From positions 238,960 through 302,959 of the forward strand of contig NZ_KQ949075.1 in the NCBI RefSeq assembly GCF_001514305.1: a stretch of DNA of 64,000 nt. Reading direction: 5' to 3'. A program made the translations under genes and the position numbers. This document shows, piece after piece, positions 56,301-64,000 of this stretch (positions within the stretch are counted from its first letter, which is position 1; the number at the start of each line of letters is the position of its first letter). Under the pieces are notes generated by a model that worked only from the letters and a program-made list of their open reading frames with translations, had not been told where the DNA came from and did not search any database. The DNA comes from Streptomyces dysideae. GTDB taxonomy: Bacteria; Actinomycetota; Actinomycetes; Streptomycetales; Streptomycetaceae.

Positions 56301-57370
56301 TGAAGCAGATCCTGTTCTCGGGAGTCATTGGCCTCTTCCTGACTCTGGTCGGCACTCCGCTGCTGATCAAGCTGCTGGCCCGCAAGGGCTACGGCCAGTA
56401 CATCCGCGACGACGGCCCGCGCGAGCACGCCAGCAAGCGCGGTACGCCGACGATGGGCGGTATCGCCTTCATCTTCGCGACGGTCGCCGCCTACTTCCTG
56501 TCCAAGGTCATCACCGGCTTCCCCCCGACCTACTCGGGTCTGCTGGTGCTGGGCCTGATGGTCGGCATGGGGCTGGTCGGCTTCCTGGACGACTACATCA
56601 AGATCGTCAAGCGGCGGTCGCTCGGTCTGCGGGCCAAGGCGAAGATGGCGGGCCAGTTGCTCGGCGGTATCGCCTTCGCGGTGCTCTCGCTGCAGTTCGA
56701 GGACGCCCGCGGCAACACCCCGGCGTCCACGAGGCTGTCGTTCATCACGGACTTCGGCTGGACGATCGGCCCGGTGCTGTTCGTCGTCTGGGCGCTGTTC
56801 ATGATCCTCGCGATGTCGAACGGCGTGAACCTCACCGACGGTCTGGACGGTCTGGCCACGGGCGCCTCGGTGCTCGTCTTCGGCGCCTACACCTTCATCG
56901 GCGTCTGGCAGTTCCAGGAGTCCTGCGCCAACGCCCTGGACCTGACCAACCCGGGCGCCTGCTACGAGGTTCGAGATCCGCTCGATCTCGCCGTCGTCGC
57001 CTCGGCGCTGATGGGTTCCTGCCTCGGCTTCCTGTGGTGGAACACCTCGCCGGCCAAGATCTTCATGGGTGACACCGGTTCGCTCGCGCTCGGCGGTGTG
57101 CTCGCCGGCCTCGCGATCTGCTCGCGTACCGAGCTGCTGCTCGCCCTCCTCGGCGGCCTGTTCGTCCTGATCACCATGTCCGTGGTCATCCAGGTCGGCT
57201 CCTTCAAGCTCACCGGCAAGCGCGTCTTCCGGATGGCGCCACTGCAGCACCACTTCGAACTCAAGGGCTGGTCCGAAGTGCTCGTGGTGGTCCGCTTCTG
57301 GATCATCCAGGGCATCTGCGTGATCGTCGGCCTGGGCCTCTTCTACGCGGGATGGGCAGCGGACAAGTGA
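56297..57370 (+). CDS. mraY: phospho-MurNAc-pentapeptide translocase MraY
   Basis: 357 residues with ten hydrophobic segments. Catalytic motifs: KRGTPTMGGIAF, VGFLDDYIKI (DDxxK), NGVNLTDGLDGLATG and WWNTSPAKIFMGDTGSLALG with HHH-like MAPLQHHFELKGW. It transfers phospho-MurNAc-pentapeptide to undecaprenyl phosphate (lipid I). 4-bp overlap with murF; murD starts before its end. Confidence 0.96.
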   Translation: MMKQILFSGVIGLFLTLVGTPLLIKLLARKGYGQYIRDDGPREHASKRGTPTMGGIAFIFATVAAYFLSKVITGFPPTYSGLLVLGLMVGMGLVGFLDDYIKIVKRRSLGLRAKAKMAGQLLGGIAFAVLSLQFEDARGNTPASTRLSFITDFGWTIGPVLFVVWALFMILAMSNGVNLTDGLDGLATGASVLVFGAYTFIGVWQFQESCANALDLTNPGACYEVRDPLDLAVVASALMGSCLGFLWWNTSPAKIFMGDTGSLALGGVLAGLAICSRTELLLALLGGLFVLITMSVVIQVGSFKLTGKRVFRMAPLQHHFELKGWSEVLVVVRFWIIQGICVIVGLGLFYAGWAADK

Positions 57371-58794
57371 CCGACTGGCAGGGGAAGCACGTCACCGTCG
57401 CCGGGCTCGGCGTCTCCGGCATCCCGGCGGCCAAGGTGCTGCACGGGCTCGGCGCGAAGGTCACCGTCGTCAACGACGGCGACGACGCACGCGCGCGTGA
57501 GCAGGCCGCCGAACTGGAGGCGCTCGGCATCACCGTCCGTCTCGGCGACACTGCATCCATGAGCGGCTCCGCCGCGGGGACCCTGCCCGAAGGCACCGAA
57601 CTGATCGTCACCACGCCCGGCTGGAAGCCCGACAAGCCCCTGTTCGTGGCGGCCCGGGAGGCCAGCGTCCCGGTCTGGGGCGACGTCGAGCTGGCCTGGC
57701 GGCTCAGGGGCCCGGACGCGGCACCCTGGCTCGCGGTCACGGGCACCAACGGCAAGACCACCACCACGCAGATGCTCGCCTCCATCCTCAGGGCGGCGGG
57801 CCTGCGCACGGCAGCCGTCGGCAACATCGGCGTCTCGCTGCTGGACGTCGTCCTCGGCGAGGAGGAGTACGACGTCCTCGCGGTGGAGCTGTCCAGCTAC
57901 CAGCTGCACTGGGCGCCCTCACTGCGCGCCCACTCGGCGGCCGTGCTGAACCTCGCCCCCGACCACCTCGACTGGCACGGCTCCATGGAGGCGTACGCCG
58001 CTGACAAGGGCCGCATCTACGAGGGCAATCGGGTCGCCTGCGTCTACAACGTCGCCGACAAGGCCACCGAGGACCTGGTCCGCGAGGCCGACGTCGAGGA
58101 GGGCTGCCGGGCCGTCGGCTTCACGTTGGGTACGCCCGCGCCCTCCCAACTCGGCGTCGTCGAGGGCATCCTGGTCGACCGCGCCTTCGTGGAGAACCGG
58201 CAGAAGAACGCCCAGGAGCTCGCCGAGGTCTCCGACGTCAACCCGCCGGCCCCGCACAACATCGCCAACGCCCTGGCGGCGGCGGCCCTCGCCCGCGCCT
58301 TCGGGGTGCCCCCCACGGCCGTACGGGACGGGCTGCGGGCCTTCACCCCGGACGCGCACCGCATCGCGCACGTGGCGGACGTGGCCGGTGTCACCTATAT
58401 CGACGACTCCAAGGCGACCAACACCCACGCCGCGGAAGCCTCGTTGTCGGCGTACGAGTCGATCGTGTGGATCGCGGGCGGGCTCGCCAAGGGTGCCACC
58501 TTCGACGAGCTGGTCGCCAAGTCGGCAAAGCGACTTCGGGGCGTCGTCCTGATAGGCGCCGACCGCGCGCTGATCCGTGAAGCCCTGACGCGACACGCGC
58601 CGGAGGTACCCGTCGTCGACCTCGACCGGACCGACACTGGGGCGATGCTCGCGGCTGTCCAGGAGGCCCAGCGCCTCGCCGAGCCCGGAGACACGGTGCT
58701 GCTGGCACCGGGCTGTGCCTCGATGGACATGTTCGCCAACTACAACAAGCGCGGTGACGCGTTCGCGGAGGCGGTTCGCGAACTCGGCGCCTGA
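57352..58794 (+). CDS. murD: UDP-MurNAc-L-alanine:D-glutamate ligase MurD
   Basis: 480 residues. N-terminal HVTVAGLGVSGIPAAKVL (nucleotide-sugar domain), ATP loop AVTGTNGKTTTTQMLASIL, VELSSYQLHWAP, LNLAPDHLDWHG, AHNIANALAAAALA-type NIANALA and the C-terminal LLAPGCASMDMFANYNKRGD. Adds D-Glu to UDP-MurNAc-L-Ala. ATG at 57352 lies inside mraY; a GTG at 57367 forming a GTGA overlap is an equally good start. Confidence 0.95.
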   Translation: MGSGQVTDWQGKHVTVAGLGVSGIPAAKVLHGLGAKVTVVNDGDDARAREQAAELEALGITVRLGDTASMSGSAAGTLPEGTELIVTTPGWKPDKPLFVAAREASVPVWGDVELAWRLRGPDAAPWLAVTGTNGKTTTTQMLASILRAAGLRTAAVGNIGVSLLDVVLGEEEYDVLAVELSSYQLHWAPSLRAHSAAVLNLAPDHLDWHGSMEAYAADKGRIYEGNRVACVYNVADKATEDLVREADVEEGCRAVGFTLGTPAPSQLGVVEGILVDRAFVENRQKNAQELAEVSDVNPPAPHNIANALAAAALARAFGVPPTAVRDGLRAFTPDAHRIAHVADVAGVTYIDDSKATNTHAAEASLSAYESIVWIAGGLAKGATFDELVAKSAKRLRGVVLIGADRALIREALTRHAPEVPVVDLDRTDTGAMLAAVQEAQRLAEPGDTVLLAPGCASMDMFANYNKRGDAFAEAVRELGA

Positions 58795-58866
58795 CCCGGC
58801 CGCCTGCCGGGCGACCTTGGGAGGGACGCGTGGGACCGTCAAGGCCGACGTTCAGCGGAGCAGCCG

Positions 58867-60222
58867 ATGCCCGGTAGCCGTACCGGGCGTCCGCCCGTGC
58901 AGCGCCGCGTCAGACGGCCCGTCACTCAGCGTCCGCCGCGCGACAACGCAGTACGACGCCTCTACACCCGCGCGCGCAACGCCTGGGACCGGCCGCTGAC
59001 CGCGTACTACCTGATCCTCGGCGGCAGCCTGCTGATCACCGTGCTCGGGCTGGTGATGGTCTACTCGGCCTCCCAGATCAAGGCGCTGCAGAATTCGCTT
59101 CCGGGCTCGTACTTCTTCCGCAAGCAGCTCCTCGCCGCCGCGATCGGCGCCGGGCTGCTGCTGATCGCCTCGCGTATGCCGGTCAAGCTGCACCGGGCGC
59201 TGGCCTATCCGATCCTCGCGGGCGCCGTCTTCCTGATGGCGCTGGTGCAGGTGCCGGGGATAGGGGTCGCGATCAACGGCAACCAGAACTGGATCGCGCT
59301 CGGCGGCTCCTTCCAGATCCAGCCCAGCGAGTTCGGCAAGCTCGCGCTGGTGCTGTGGGGCGCCGACCTGCTCGCCCGCAAGCAGGACAAGAAGCTGCTC
59401 ACACAGTGGAAGCACATGCTGGTGCCGCTGGTTCCGGTCGCCTTCATGCTCCTCGGGCTGATCATGCTCGGCGGCGACATGGGCACGGCGATCATCCTGA
59501 CGGCGATCCTGTTCGGCCTGCTCTGGCTGGCGGGCGCCCCGACCAGGCTGTTCGTGGGGGTCCTGTCGGTCGCCGGCGCGATCGGCCTGCTCCTCATCAG
59601 GACCAGCCCGAACCGCATGGCCCGCCTGCAGTGCCTCGGCGCCACCGAGCCCCGCAGCGGCGAGATCGACTGCTGGCAGGCCGTGCACGGCATCTACGCC
59701 CTCGCGTCCGGCGGAATCTTCGGTTCCGGGCTCGGCGCGAGTGTGGAAAAATGGGGCCGACTCCCCGAAGCCCACACCGACTTCATCTTCGCCGTCACCG
59801 GTGAGGAACTGGGCCTCGCGGGGACGCTGTCGGTACTCGCCCTCTTCGCGGCTCTAGGCTATGCGGGTATCCGCGTGGCCGGACGCACGGAGGACCCCTT
59901 CGTGAGGTATGCCGCGGGAGGTGTGACCACCTGGATCACCGCTCAGGCGGTGATCAACATCGGTGCGGTGCTCGGCCTGCTGCCGATCGCCGGGGTCCCC
60001 CTCCCGCTGTTCTCCTACGGGGGTTCCGCCCTGTTGCCGACCATGTTCGCCATCGGGCTGCTGATCGCCTTCGCACGCGACGAGCCCGCTGCGCGGGCGG
60101 CGCTTTCGATGCGCCAACCCCGCTTTGGTAGAAAGCGGGCGGGAGGTCCTGTGCGGGGACCTCGGAGATGGAACACGATGCGACGGCGTGCCCCTGTGGC
60201 GCGCTCGTCCGGAGAGCGGTGA
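58867..60222 (+). CDS. ftsW: SEDS peptidoglycan polymerase FtsW
   Basis: 451 residues, about ten helices. SEDS motifs: ISxLGLVMVYSAS (VYSASQ), NGNQNWIALGGSFQIQPSEFGKLALVLW, AFMLLGLIMLGGDMGTAIIL, ASGGIFGSGLGASVEKWGRLPEAHTDFIFAVTGEELGL and GVPLPLFSYGGSALLP. It polymerises lipid II at the septum with FtsI. Arg-rich N- and C-terminal cytoplasmic tails (~35 and ~45 residues). 72 bp after murD, 6 bp before murG. Confidence 0.96.
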   Translation: MPGSRTGRPPVQRRVRRPVTQRPPRDNAVRRLYTRARNAWDRPLTAYYLILGGSLLITVLGLVMVYSASQIKALQNSLPGSYFFRKQLLAAAIGAGLLLIASRMPVKLHRALAYPILAGAVFLMALVQVPGIGVAINGNQNWIALGGSFQIQPSEFGKLALVLWGADLLARKQDKKLLTQWKHMLVPLVPVAFMLLGLIMLGGDMGTAIILTAILFGLLWLAGAPTRLFVGVLSVAGAIGLLLIRTSPNRMARLQCLGATEPRSGEIDCWQAVHGIYALASGGIFGSGLGASVEKWGRLPEAHTDFIFAVTGEELGLAGTLSVLALFAALGYAGIRVAGRTEDPFVRYAAGGVTTWITAQAVINIGAVLGLLPIAGVPLPLFSYGGSALLPTMFAIGLLIAFARDEPAARAALSMRQPRFGRKRAGGPVRGPRRWNTMRRRAPVARSSGER

Positions 60223-60228
60223 ATTTCG

Positions 60229-61320
60229 GTGCATGTCGTACTCGCCGGTGGGGGGACCGCCGGCCACATCGAGCCCGCGCTCGCCCTCGCGGACGCACTG
60301 CGCAGGCAGGACCCGACCGTGGGGATCACGGCCCTGGGCACGGAGCGGGGCCTGGAGACCACGCTCGTACCGCAGCGGGGCTACGAGCTCGCGCTGATCC
60401 CGGCCGTGCCGCTGCCGCGCAAGCCCACCCCCGAGCTGATCACCGTCCCGGGCCGGCTGCGCGGCACGATCAAGGCGACCGAGCAGATCCTGGAGCGCAC
60501 CAAGGCGGACGCCGTCGTCGGCTTCGGCGGCTATGTCGCGCTGCCCGGCTACCTCGCCGCCAAGCGCCTCGGCGTGCCGATCATCATCCACGAGGCCAAC
60601 GCCCGCCCCGGTCTCGCCAACAAGATCGGTTCGCGGTACGCCGCCCGGGTCGCCGTCTCCACGCCCGACAGCAAGCTCCGTGACGCCCGCTACATCGGCA
60701 TCCCGCTGCGCCGCTCCATCGCCACCCTCGACCGGGCCGCCATGCGCCCGGAGGCCCGCGCGATGTTCGGCCTCGACCCGAACCTGCCGACCCTGCTGGT
60801 CTCCGGCGGCTCACAGGGCGCCCGGCGCCTGAACGAGGTCGTCCAGCAGGTCGCGCCCCGGCTGCAGCAGGCCGGCATCCAGATCCTGCACGCGGTCGGC
60901 CCCAAGAACGAACTGCCACAGGTGCACCAGATGCCGGGGATGCCGCCCTACATCCCGGTAAGTTACCTGGACCGGATGGATCTCGCGTACGCCGCGGCCG
61001 ACATGATGCTCTGCCGCGCGGGCGCGATGACCGTCGCCGAACTCTCCGCCGTCGGACTGCCGGCCGCCTATGTCCCGCTGCCCATCGGCAACGGCGAACA
61101 GCGGCTGAACGCCCAGCCGGTGGTCAAGGCCGGCGGCGGACTGCTGGTCGACGACGCGGAACTGACGCCCCAGTGGCTGCAGCAGAACGTCCTGCCCGTG
61201 CTCGCCGACCCGCACCGGCTGTACGAGATGTCCCGCGCCGCAAGCGAGTTCGGCCGCCGGGACGCCGACGACCTGCTCGTCGGCATGGTGTACGAGGCGA
61301 TCGCCGCGCAGCGACGCTAG
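60229..61320 (+). CDS. murG: UDP-GlcNAc:lipid I GlcNAc-transferase MurG
   Basis: 363 residues, GT28. HVVLAGGGTAGHIEPALALAD (first glycine loop), VGFGGYVALPGYLAAKRLGVPIIIHEANARPGLANK, LLVSGGSQGARRLNEVV (second G loop), YAAADMMLCRAGAMTVAELSAVGLPAAYVPLP and GNGEQRLNAQPV (donor binding). It converts lipid I to lipid II on the inner membrane face. GTG start; 26 bp before the ftsQ start. Confidence 0.96.
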   Translation: MHVVLAGGGTAGHIEPALALADALRRQDPTVGITALGTERGLETTLVPQRGYELALIPAVPLPRKPTPELITVPGRLRGTIKATEQILERTKADAVVGFGGYVALPGYLAAKRLGVPIIIHEANARPGLANKIGSRYAARVAVSTPDSKLRDARYIGIPLRRSIATLDRAAMRPEARAMFGLDPNLPTLLVSGGSQGARRLNEVVQQVAPRLQQAGIQILHAVGPKNELPQVHQMPGMPPYIPVSYLDRMDLAYAAADMMLCRAGAMTVAELSAVGLPAAYVPLPIGNGEQRLNAQPVVKAGGGLLVDDAELTPQWLQQNVLPVLADPHRLYEMSRAASEFGRRDADDLLVGMVYEAIAAQRR

Positions 61321-61346
61321 GACCGTGTGACGGAGGGCAGGGGAGC

Positions 61347-62141
61347 GTGGCCGGACCGACGACCGCCGAGCGCGGTGAACGCCAGCAGGAGTCGCCCGAC
61401 CCGCCCCTCGCCCGGCGGTTGAGGCCGCCGAAGCTTCGTACGATCATCATCCTCGCCGTCGTGCTGGTCCTCCTCGGCGCGGGTTCGGTCTGGCTCCTGT
61501 ACGGCTCGCAGTGGCTGCGTGTGGAACGCGTGTCCGTCTCCGGCACCCGGGTGCTGACGCCCGAGCAGGTGCGGGAGGCGGCCGCGGTCCCGGTCGGCGC
61601 ACCGCTGATTTCCGTCGGCACCGATGAGATCGAGGCAAGACTGCGCAGGAAATTGCCCCGAATTGACGCGGTTGACGTGGTCCGTTCCTGGCCTCATGGA
61701 ATCGCACTGAAAGTGACCGAGCGCACTCCGGTTCTGATTGTCCAAAAGGGCGGAAACTTCGTCGAAGTGGACGATGAAGGTGTCCGATTCGCGACGGTTT
61801 CCGAGGCTCCGAAAGGCGTTCCGGCACTGGAATTGTCGGTGTCCCGGTCCAGCTCCGCGGCGGCGAGCCTGCGCCGCTTCGGCGAGGCCCGCCTGGTGCG
61901 CGAGGCCGTACGGGTCGCCGATGCCATTCCGTCCGCCGTCGCGCGGGACACCCGGACCGTCAAGGTGCGCTCGTACGACGACATCTCGCTGGAGTTGAGC
62001 GGCGGCCGTATCGTCGCGTGGGGGAGCGGCGAGAAGGGGGCCGCGAAGGCCCGTACACTCACCGCTCTCATGAAAGCCTCCCCGGATGCGCGGCACTTCG
62101 ACGTCAGCGTTCCCACGGCCCCTGCGTCAGCGGGGAGTTGA
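61347..62141 (+). CDS. ftsQ: cell-division protein FtsQ (DivIB)
   Basis: 264 residues. Polar cytoplasmic N-terminus, one membrane helix (TIIILAVVLVLLGAGSVWLLY), POTRA domain (WLRVERVSVSGTRVLTPEQVREAAAVPVGAPLISV...) and FtsQ beta domain (VTERTPVLIVQKGGNFVEVDDEGVRF). Links FtsL to the divisome. GTG at 61347 follows CAGGGGAG. In Streptomyces ftsQ is needed for sporulation septation. Confidence 0.94.
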   Translation: MAGPTTAERGERQQESPDPPLARRLRPPKLRTIIILAVVLVLLGAGSVWLLYGSQWLRVERVSVSGTRVLTPEQVREAAAVPVGAPLISVGTDEIEARLRRKLPRIDAVDVVRSWPHGIALKVTERTPVLIVQKGGNFVEVDDEGVRFATVSEAPKGVPALELSVSRSSSAAASLRRFGEARLVREAVRVADAIPSAVARDTRTVKVRSYDDISLELSGGRIVAWGSGEKGAAKARTLTALMKASPDARHFDVSVPTAPASAGS

Positions 62142-62420
62142 CGCACATCCGCGCAGGCCAGCACCCTGGTTGGGCAGCGACACGGCTGATCACATAGGGT
62201 GAAAAGAAAAACGGGAGGTTCGGCGTGTTCGTTGAACGGGCGCCACTTGTCGACTTAGTGTCCTGTTCAGAAGACTTCATGGAACAGACACACTGGTAAC
62301 CCTAAACTTCAGGGTTAGGGTTCGGGTCGGCGCTACGGACCGTCCCATTCGGCATCAGTCGTCGGATCGCGGCGCACCCGCGAGGCGACGACACGTAACT
62401 CGAGGCGAGAGGCCTTCGAC
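62142..62420 (+). promoter_or_regulatory. ftsQ-ftsZ intergenic region, expected ftsZ promoters
   Basis: 279 bp without a gene. In S. coelicolor this interval carries several ftsZ promoters including the sporulation-induced one. Here GACAC, the core WhiA-binding motif, occurs at 62179-62183, 62287-62291 and 62390-62394. AACCCT (62298-62303) pairs with AGGGTT (62311-62316), repeated at 62317-62322. Promoter hexamers were not assigned with confidence. Confidence 0.6.
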
Positions 62421-63617
62421 GTGGCAGCACCGCAGAACTACCTCGCAGTCATCAAAGTCATCGGTGTCGGCGGCGGTGGTGTCAATGCCATCAACCGGAT
62501 GATCGAGGTCGGTCTCAAGGGCGTCGAGTTCATCGCCATCAACACCGACGCGCAAGCTCTGTTGATGAGCGACGCCGACGTCAAGCTCGACGTCGGCCGT
62601 GAACTCACCCGCGGACTCGGCGCCGGAGCCAACCCGGCCGTCGGCCGCAAGGCCGCCGAGGATCACCGTGAGGAGATCGAGGAGGTCCTCAAGGGGGCCG
62701 ACATGGTCTTCGTGACGGCCGGTGAAGGCGGCGGCACCGGCACCGGCGGCGCGCCCGTCGTGGCCAACATCGCACGCAACCTCGGCGCCCTCACCATCGG
62801 CGTGGTCACGCGCCCGTTCACCTTCGAGGGACGGCGCCGCGCGAACCAGGCGGAGGACGGCATCGCGGAGCTCCGCGAAGAGGTCGACACCCTCATCGTC
62901 ATCCCGAACGACCGGCTGCTGTCCATCTCGGACCGCCAGGTCTCGGTCCTCGACGCCTTCAAGTCGGCGGACCAGGTCCTGCTCTCCGGTGTACAGGGCA
63001 TCACCGACCTCATCACCACGCCCGGCCTGATCAACCTCGACTTCGCCGACGTGAAGTCGGTCATGTCCGAGGCGGGTTCGGCCCTCATGGGCATCGGCTC
63101 GGCCCGCGGCGACGACCGCGCGGTGGCCGCGGCCGAGATGGCGATCTCCTCGCCGCTGCTGGAGGCGTCCATCGACGGCGCCCGCGGTGTCCTGCTCTCC
63201 ATCTCCGGCGGCTCCGACCTGGGTCTGTTCGAGATCAACGAGGCCGCCCAGCTGGTCAGCGAGGCCGCCCACCCCGAGGCCAACATCATCTTCGGCGCCG
63301 TCATCGACGACGCCCTGGGCGACGAGGTCCGGGTCACGGTGATCGCGGCCGGCTTCGACGGGGGCCAGCCGCCGGCCAAGCGCGACAACATCCTCGGCTC
63401 GGCCTCGAACTCGGCCCGCCGCGAGGAGCCCACTCCGGTACGGCAGACCGAGAGCCGTCCGTCCTTCGGCTCGCTCGGCAGCGTCACGCCGAAGGAGGAG
63501 CCGGAGCCGGCCCCCGAGCCGGTGGCCGACATTCAGGTCTCCCCGCCGGTCCCGCCGTCCCGGTCCTACACGGACAGCGCCGCCGAGGAGCTGGACGTGC
63601 CGGACTTCCTGAAGTGA
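62421..63617 (+). CDS. ftsZ: tubulin-like cell-division GTPase FtsZ
   Basis: 398 residues, nearly the classical Streptomyces FtsZ. GTP-binding: [15 protein letters not shown], tubulin signature [31 protein letters not shown]7 loop [14 protein letters not shown] (catalytic Asp). C-terminal linker ~70 residues, Pro/Glu-rich, ending [10 protein letters not shown], the membrane-tether/SepF-binding peptide. It forms the Z-ring ladders of sporulation septa. GTG start in CGAGAGG context; stop overlaps pgeF (GTGA). Confidence 0.98.
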   Translation: MAAPQNYLAVIKVIGVGGGGVNAINRMIEVGLKGVEFIAINTDAQALLMSDADVKLDVGRELTRGLGAGANPAVGRKAAEDHREEIEEVLKGADMVFVTAGEGGGTGTGGAPVVANIARNLGALTIGVVTRPFTFEGRRRANQAEDGIAELREEVDTLIVIPNDRLLSISDRQVSVLDAFKSADQVLLSGVQGITDLITTPGLINLDFADVKSVMSEAGSALMGIGSARGDDRAVAAAEMAISSPLLEASIDGARGVLLSISGGSDLGLFEINEAAQLVSEAAHPEANIIFGAVIDDALGDEVRVTVIAAGFDGGQPPAKRDNILGSASNSARREEPTPVRQTESRPSFGSLGSVTPKEEPEPAPEPVADIQVSPPVPPSRSYTDSAAEELDVPDFLK

Positions 63618-64000
63618 TAGGACAGCGCGAAAGCGTGAGCGGCGCGCACTTCGCCTTCACCGACAGGTGGGGCGGGGTGAGCGCCGCTCCGTATGAGGAA
63701 CTCAACCTCGGCGGCGCGGTCGGCGACGACGCGGACGCCGTACGCACGAATCGTGAGCTGGCCGCCAAGTCCCTGGGCGCCGACGCCGCTCAGGTGGTCT
63801 GGATGAACCAGGTGCACGGGGCCGACGTCGCCGTGGTCGACGAGCCCTGGGGAGATCGTCCGGTGCCCGAGGTCGACGCGATCGTCACCGCCGAGCGCGG
63901 TCTCGCCCTCGCCGTCCTCACCGCCGACTGCACACCCGTTCTGCTCGCCGATCCCGTCGCCGGCATCGCCGCCGCGGCCCACGCCGGCCGGCCCGGCATG
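63614..64000 (+). CDS. pgeF: PgeF/YlmD-family purine nucleoside phosphorylase (laccase domain), 3' end beyond window
   Basis: 129 codons visible, no stop. Starts at a GTG overlapping the ftsZ stop (GTGA); GTG 63635 is an alternative. Motifs: [28 protein letters not shown] (GGVSxxPYxxLNLG), [16 protein letters not shown] (catalytic-type His), [17 protein letters not shown] (Cys metal ligand) and [10 protein letters not shown] (His ligand; the family usually has HAGWRG). Members of the family act on purine nucleosides and cell-wall-related editing; in actinobacteria the gene follows ftsZ. Confidence 0.9.
   Translation, partial: MIGQRESVSGAHFAFTDRWGGVSAAPYEELNLGGAVGDDADAVRTNRELAAKSLGADAAQVVWMNQVHGADVAVVDEPWGDRPVPEVDAIVTAERGLALAVLTADCTPVLLADPVAGIAAAAHAGRPGM

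Noticed and set aside
62298..62322. Telomere-like TTAGGGTT repeats near ftsZ
   Set aside because: Only two short copies; part of an inverted repeat in a promoter region, nothing to do with chromosome ends.

Overview
The window is chromosomal DNA of a Streptomyces species. Very high G+C, strong G/C bias at third codon positions (which creates long spurious antisense frames), many GTG and TTG starts, the whole dcw division/peptidoglycan cluster without an mraZ gene, a tryptophan leader peptide with three adjacent Trp codons, and a DtxR/IdeR-type iron box all point there. As far as I can judge from memory, the gene order follows the region of S. coelicolor numbered about SCO2132 down to SCO2081, read so that ftsZ lies at the right end. 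Synteny was not checked by alignment.

Layout. (1) 1-6.8 kb: a polytopic GT87-like mannosyltransferase (cut by the window edge), a PimB-like GT4 mannosyltransferase, a secreted type I cholesterol oxidase, a long-chain acyl-CoA synthetase and a metallophosphoesterase. (2) 6.9-17.8 kb: START-like protein, ArsA-like ATPase, DUF5304 protein and glucokinase glkA (the glucose-repression locus), an EEP-family phosphodiesterase with a duplicated 3' remnant behind it, an esterase plus acidic membrane protein, a PlsC-like acyltransferase, a MacS/MacR-type two-component system, a 6-phosphofructokinase and a D-2-hydroxyacid dehydrogenase. (3) 17.8-23.7 kb: a trpE-trpG fusion gene behind a trpL attenuator, divergent from a class II DAHP synthase; bfd and bfr separated by a MITE-like element; a molybdopterin oxidoreductase; a DUF4396 membrane protein preceded by a CsoR-like palindrome. 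(4) 23.8-34 kb: endonuclease IV, a PASTA Ser/Thr kinase, thiO-thiS-thiG under a TPP riboswitch, a ferredoxin-reductase-like flavoprotein, an Rv2175c-type DNA-binding protein, thiE, metF and a Tyr/Gln-rich membrane protein. (5) 34-43 kb: a phytoene-desaturase-like flavoprotein, a DUF4126 membrane protein, an ABC ATPase/YhgE-like permease/TetR operon with a palindromic operator, a HEPN-family protein, a methyltransferase and a DUF3040 protein. (6) 43.3-64 kb: transglutaminase-DUF58-MoxR operon, beta-carbonic anhydrase, then rsmH, a candidate repeat ORF, ftsL, ftsI, murE, murF, mraY, murD, ftsW, murG, ftsQ, ftsZ and the start of pgeF.

How it fits together. The right-hand 15 kb is one compact block in which MraY, MurG and Mur ligases build lipid II, FtsW/FtsI polymerise it and FtsL/FtsQ/FtsZ organise the septum. 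The left and centre hold primary metabolism (glycolysis, shikimate/tryptophan, thiamine, folate C1), iron storage and regulation.

Most notable: an in-frame 11-residue/33-bp degenerate repeat ORF that exactly bridges rsmH and ftsL with stop/start overlaps at both ends; a CTAG-flanked MITE abutting the bfr stop codon; a CsoR-like operator in front of a DUF4396 gene; PPi-type active-site residues in the phosphofructokinase; an ABC ATPase lacking a recognisable LSGGQ signature; and a recurring arrangement of -10-like hexamers 6-8 nt before the start codon, suggesting many leaderless mRNAs.
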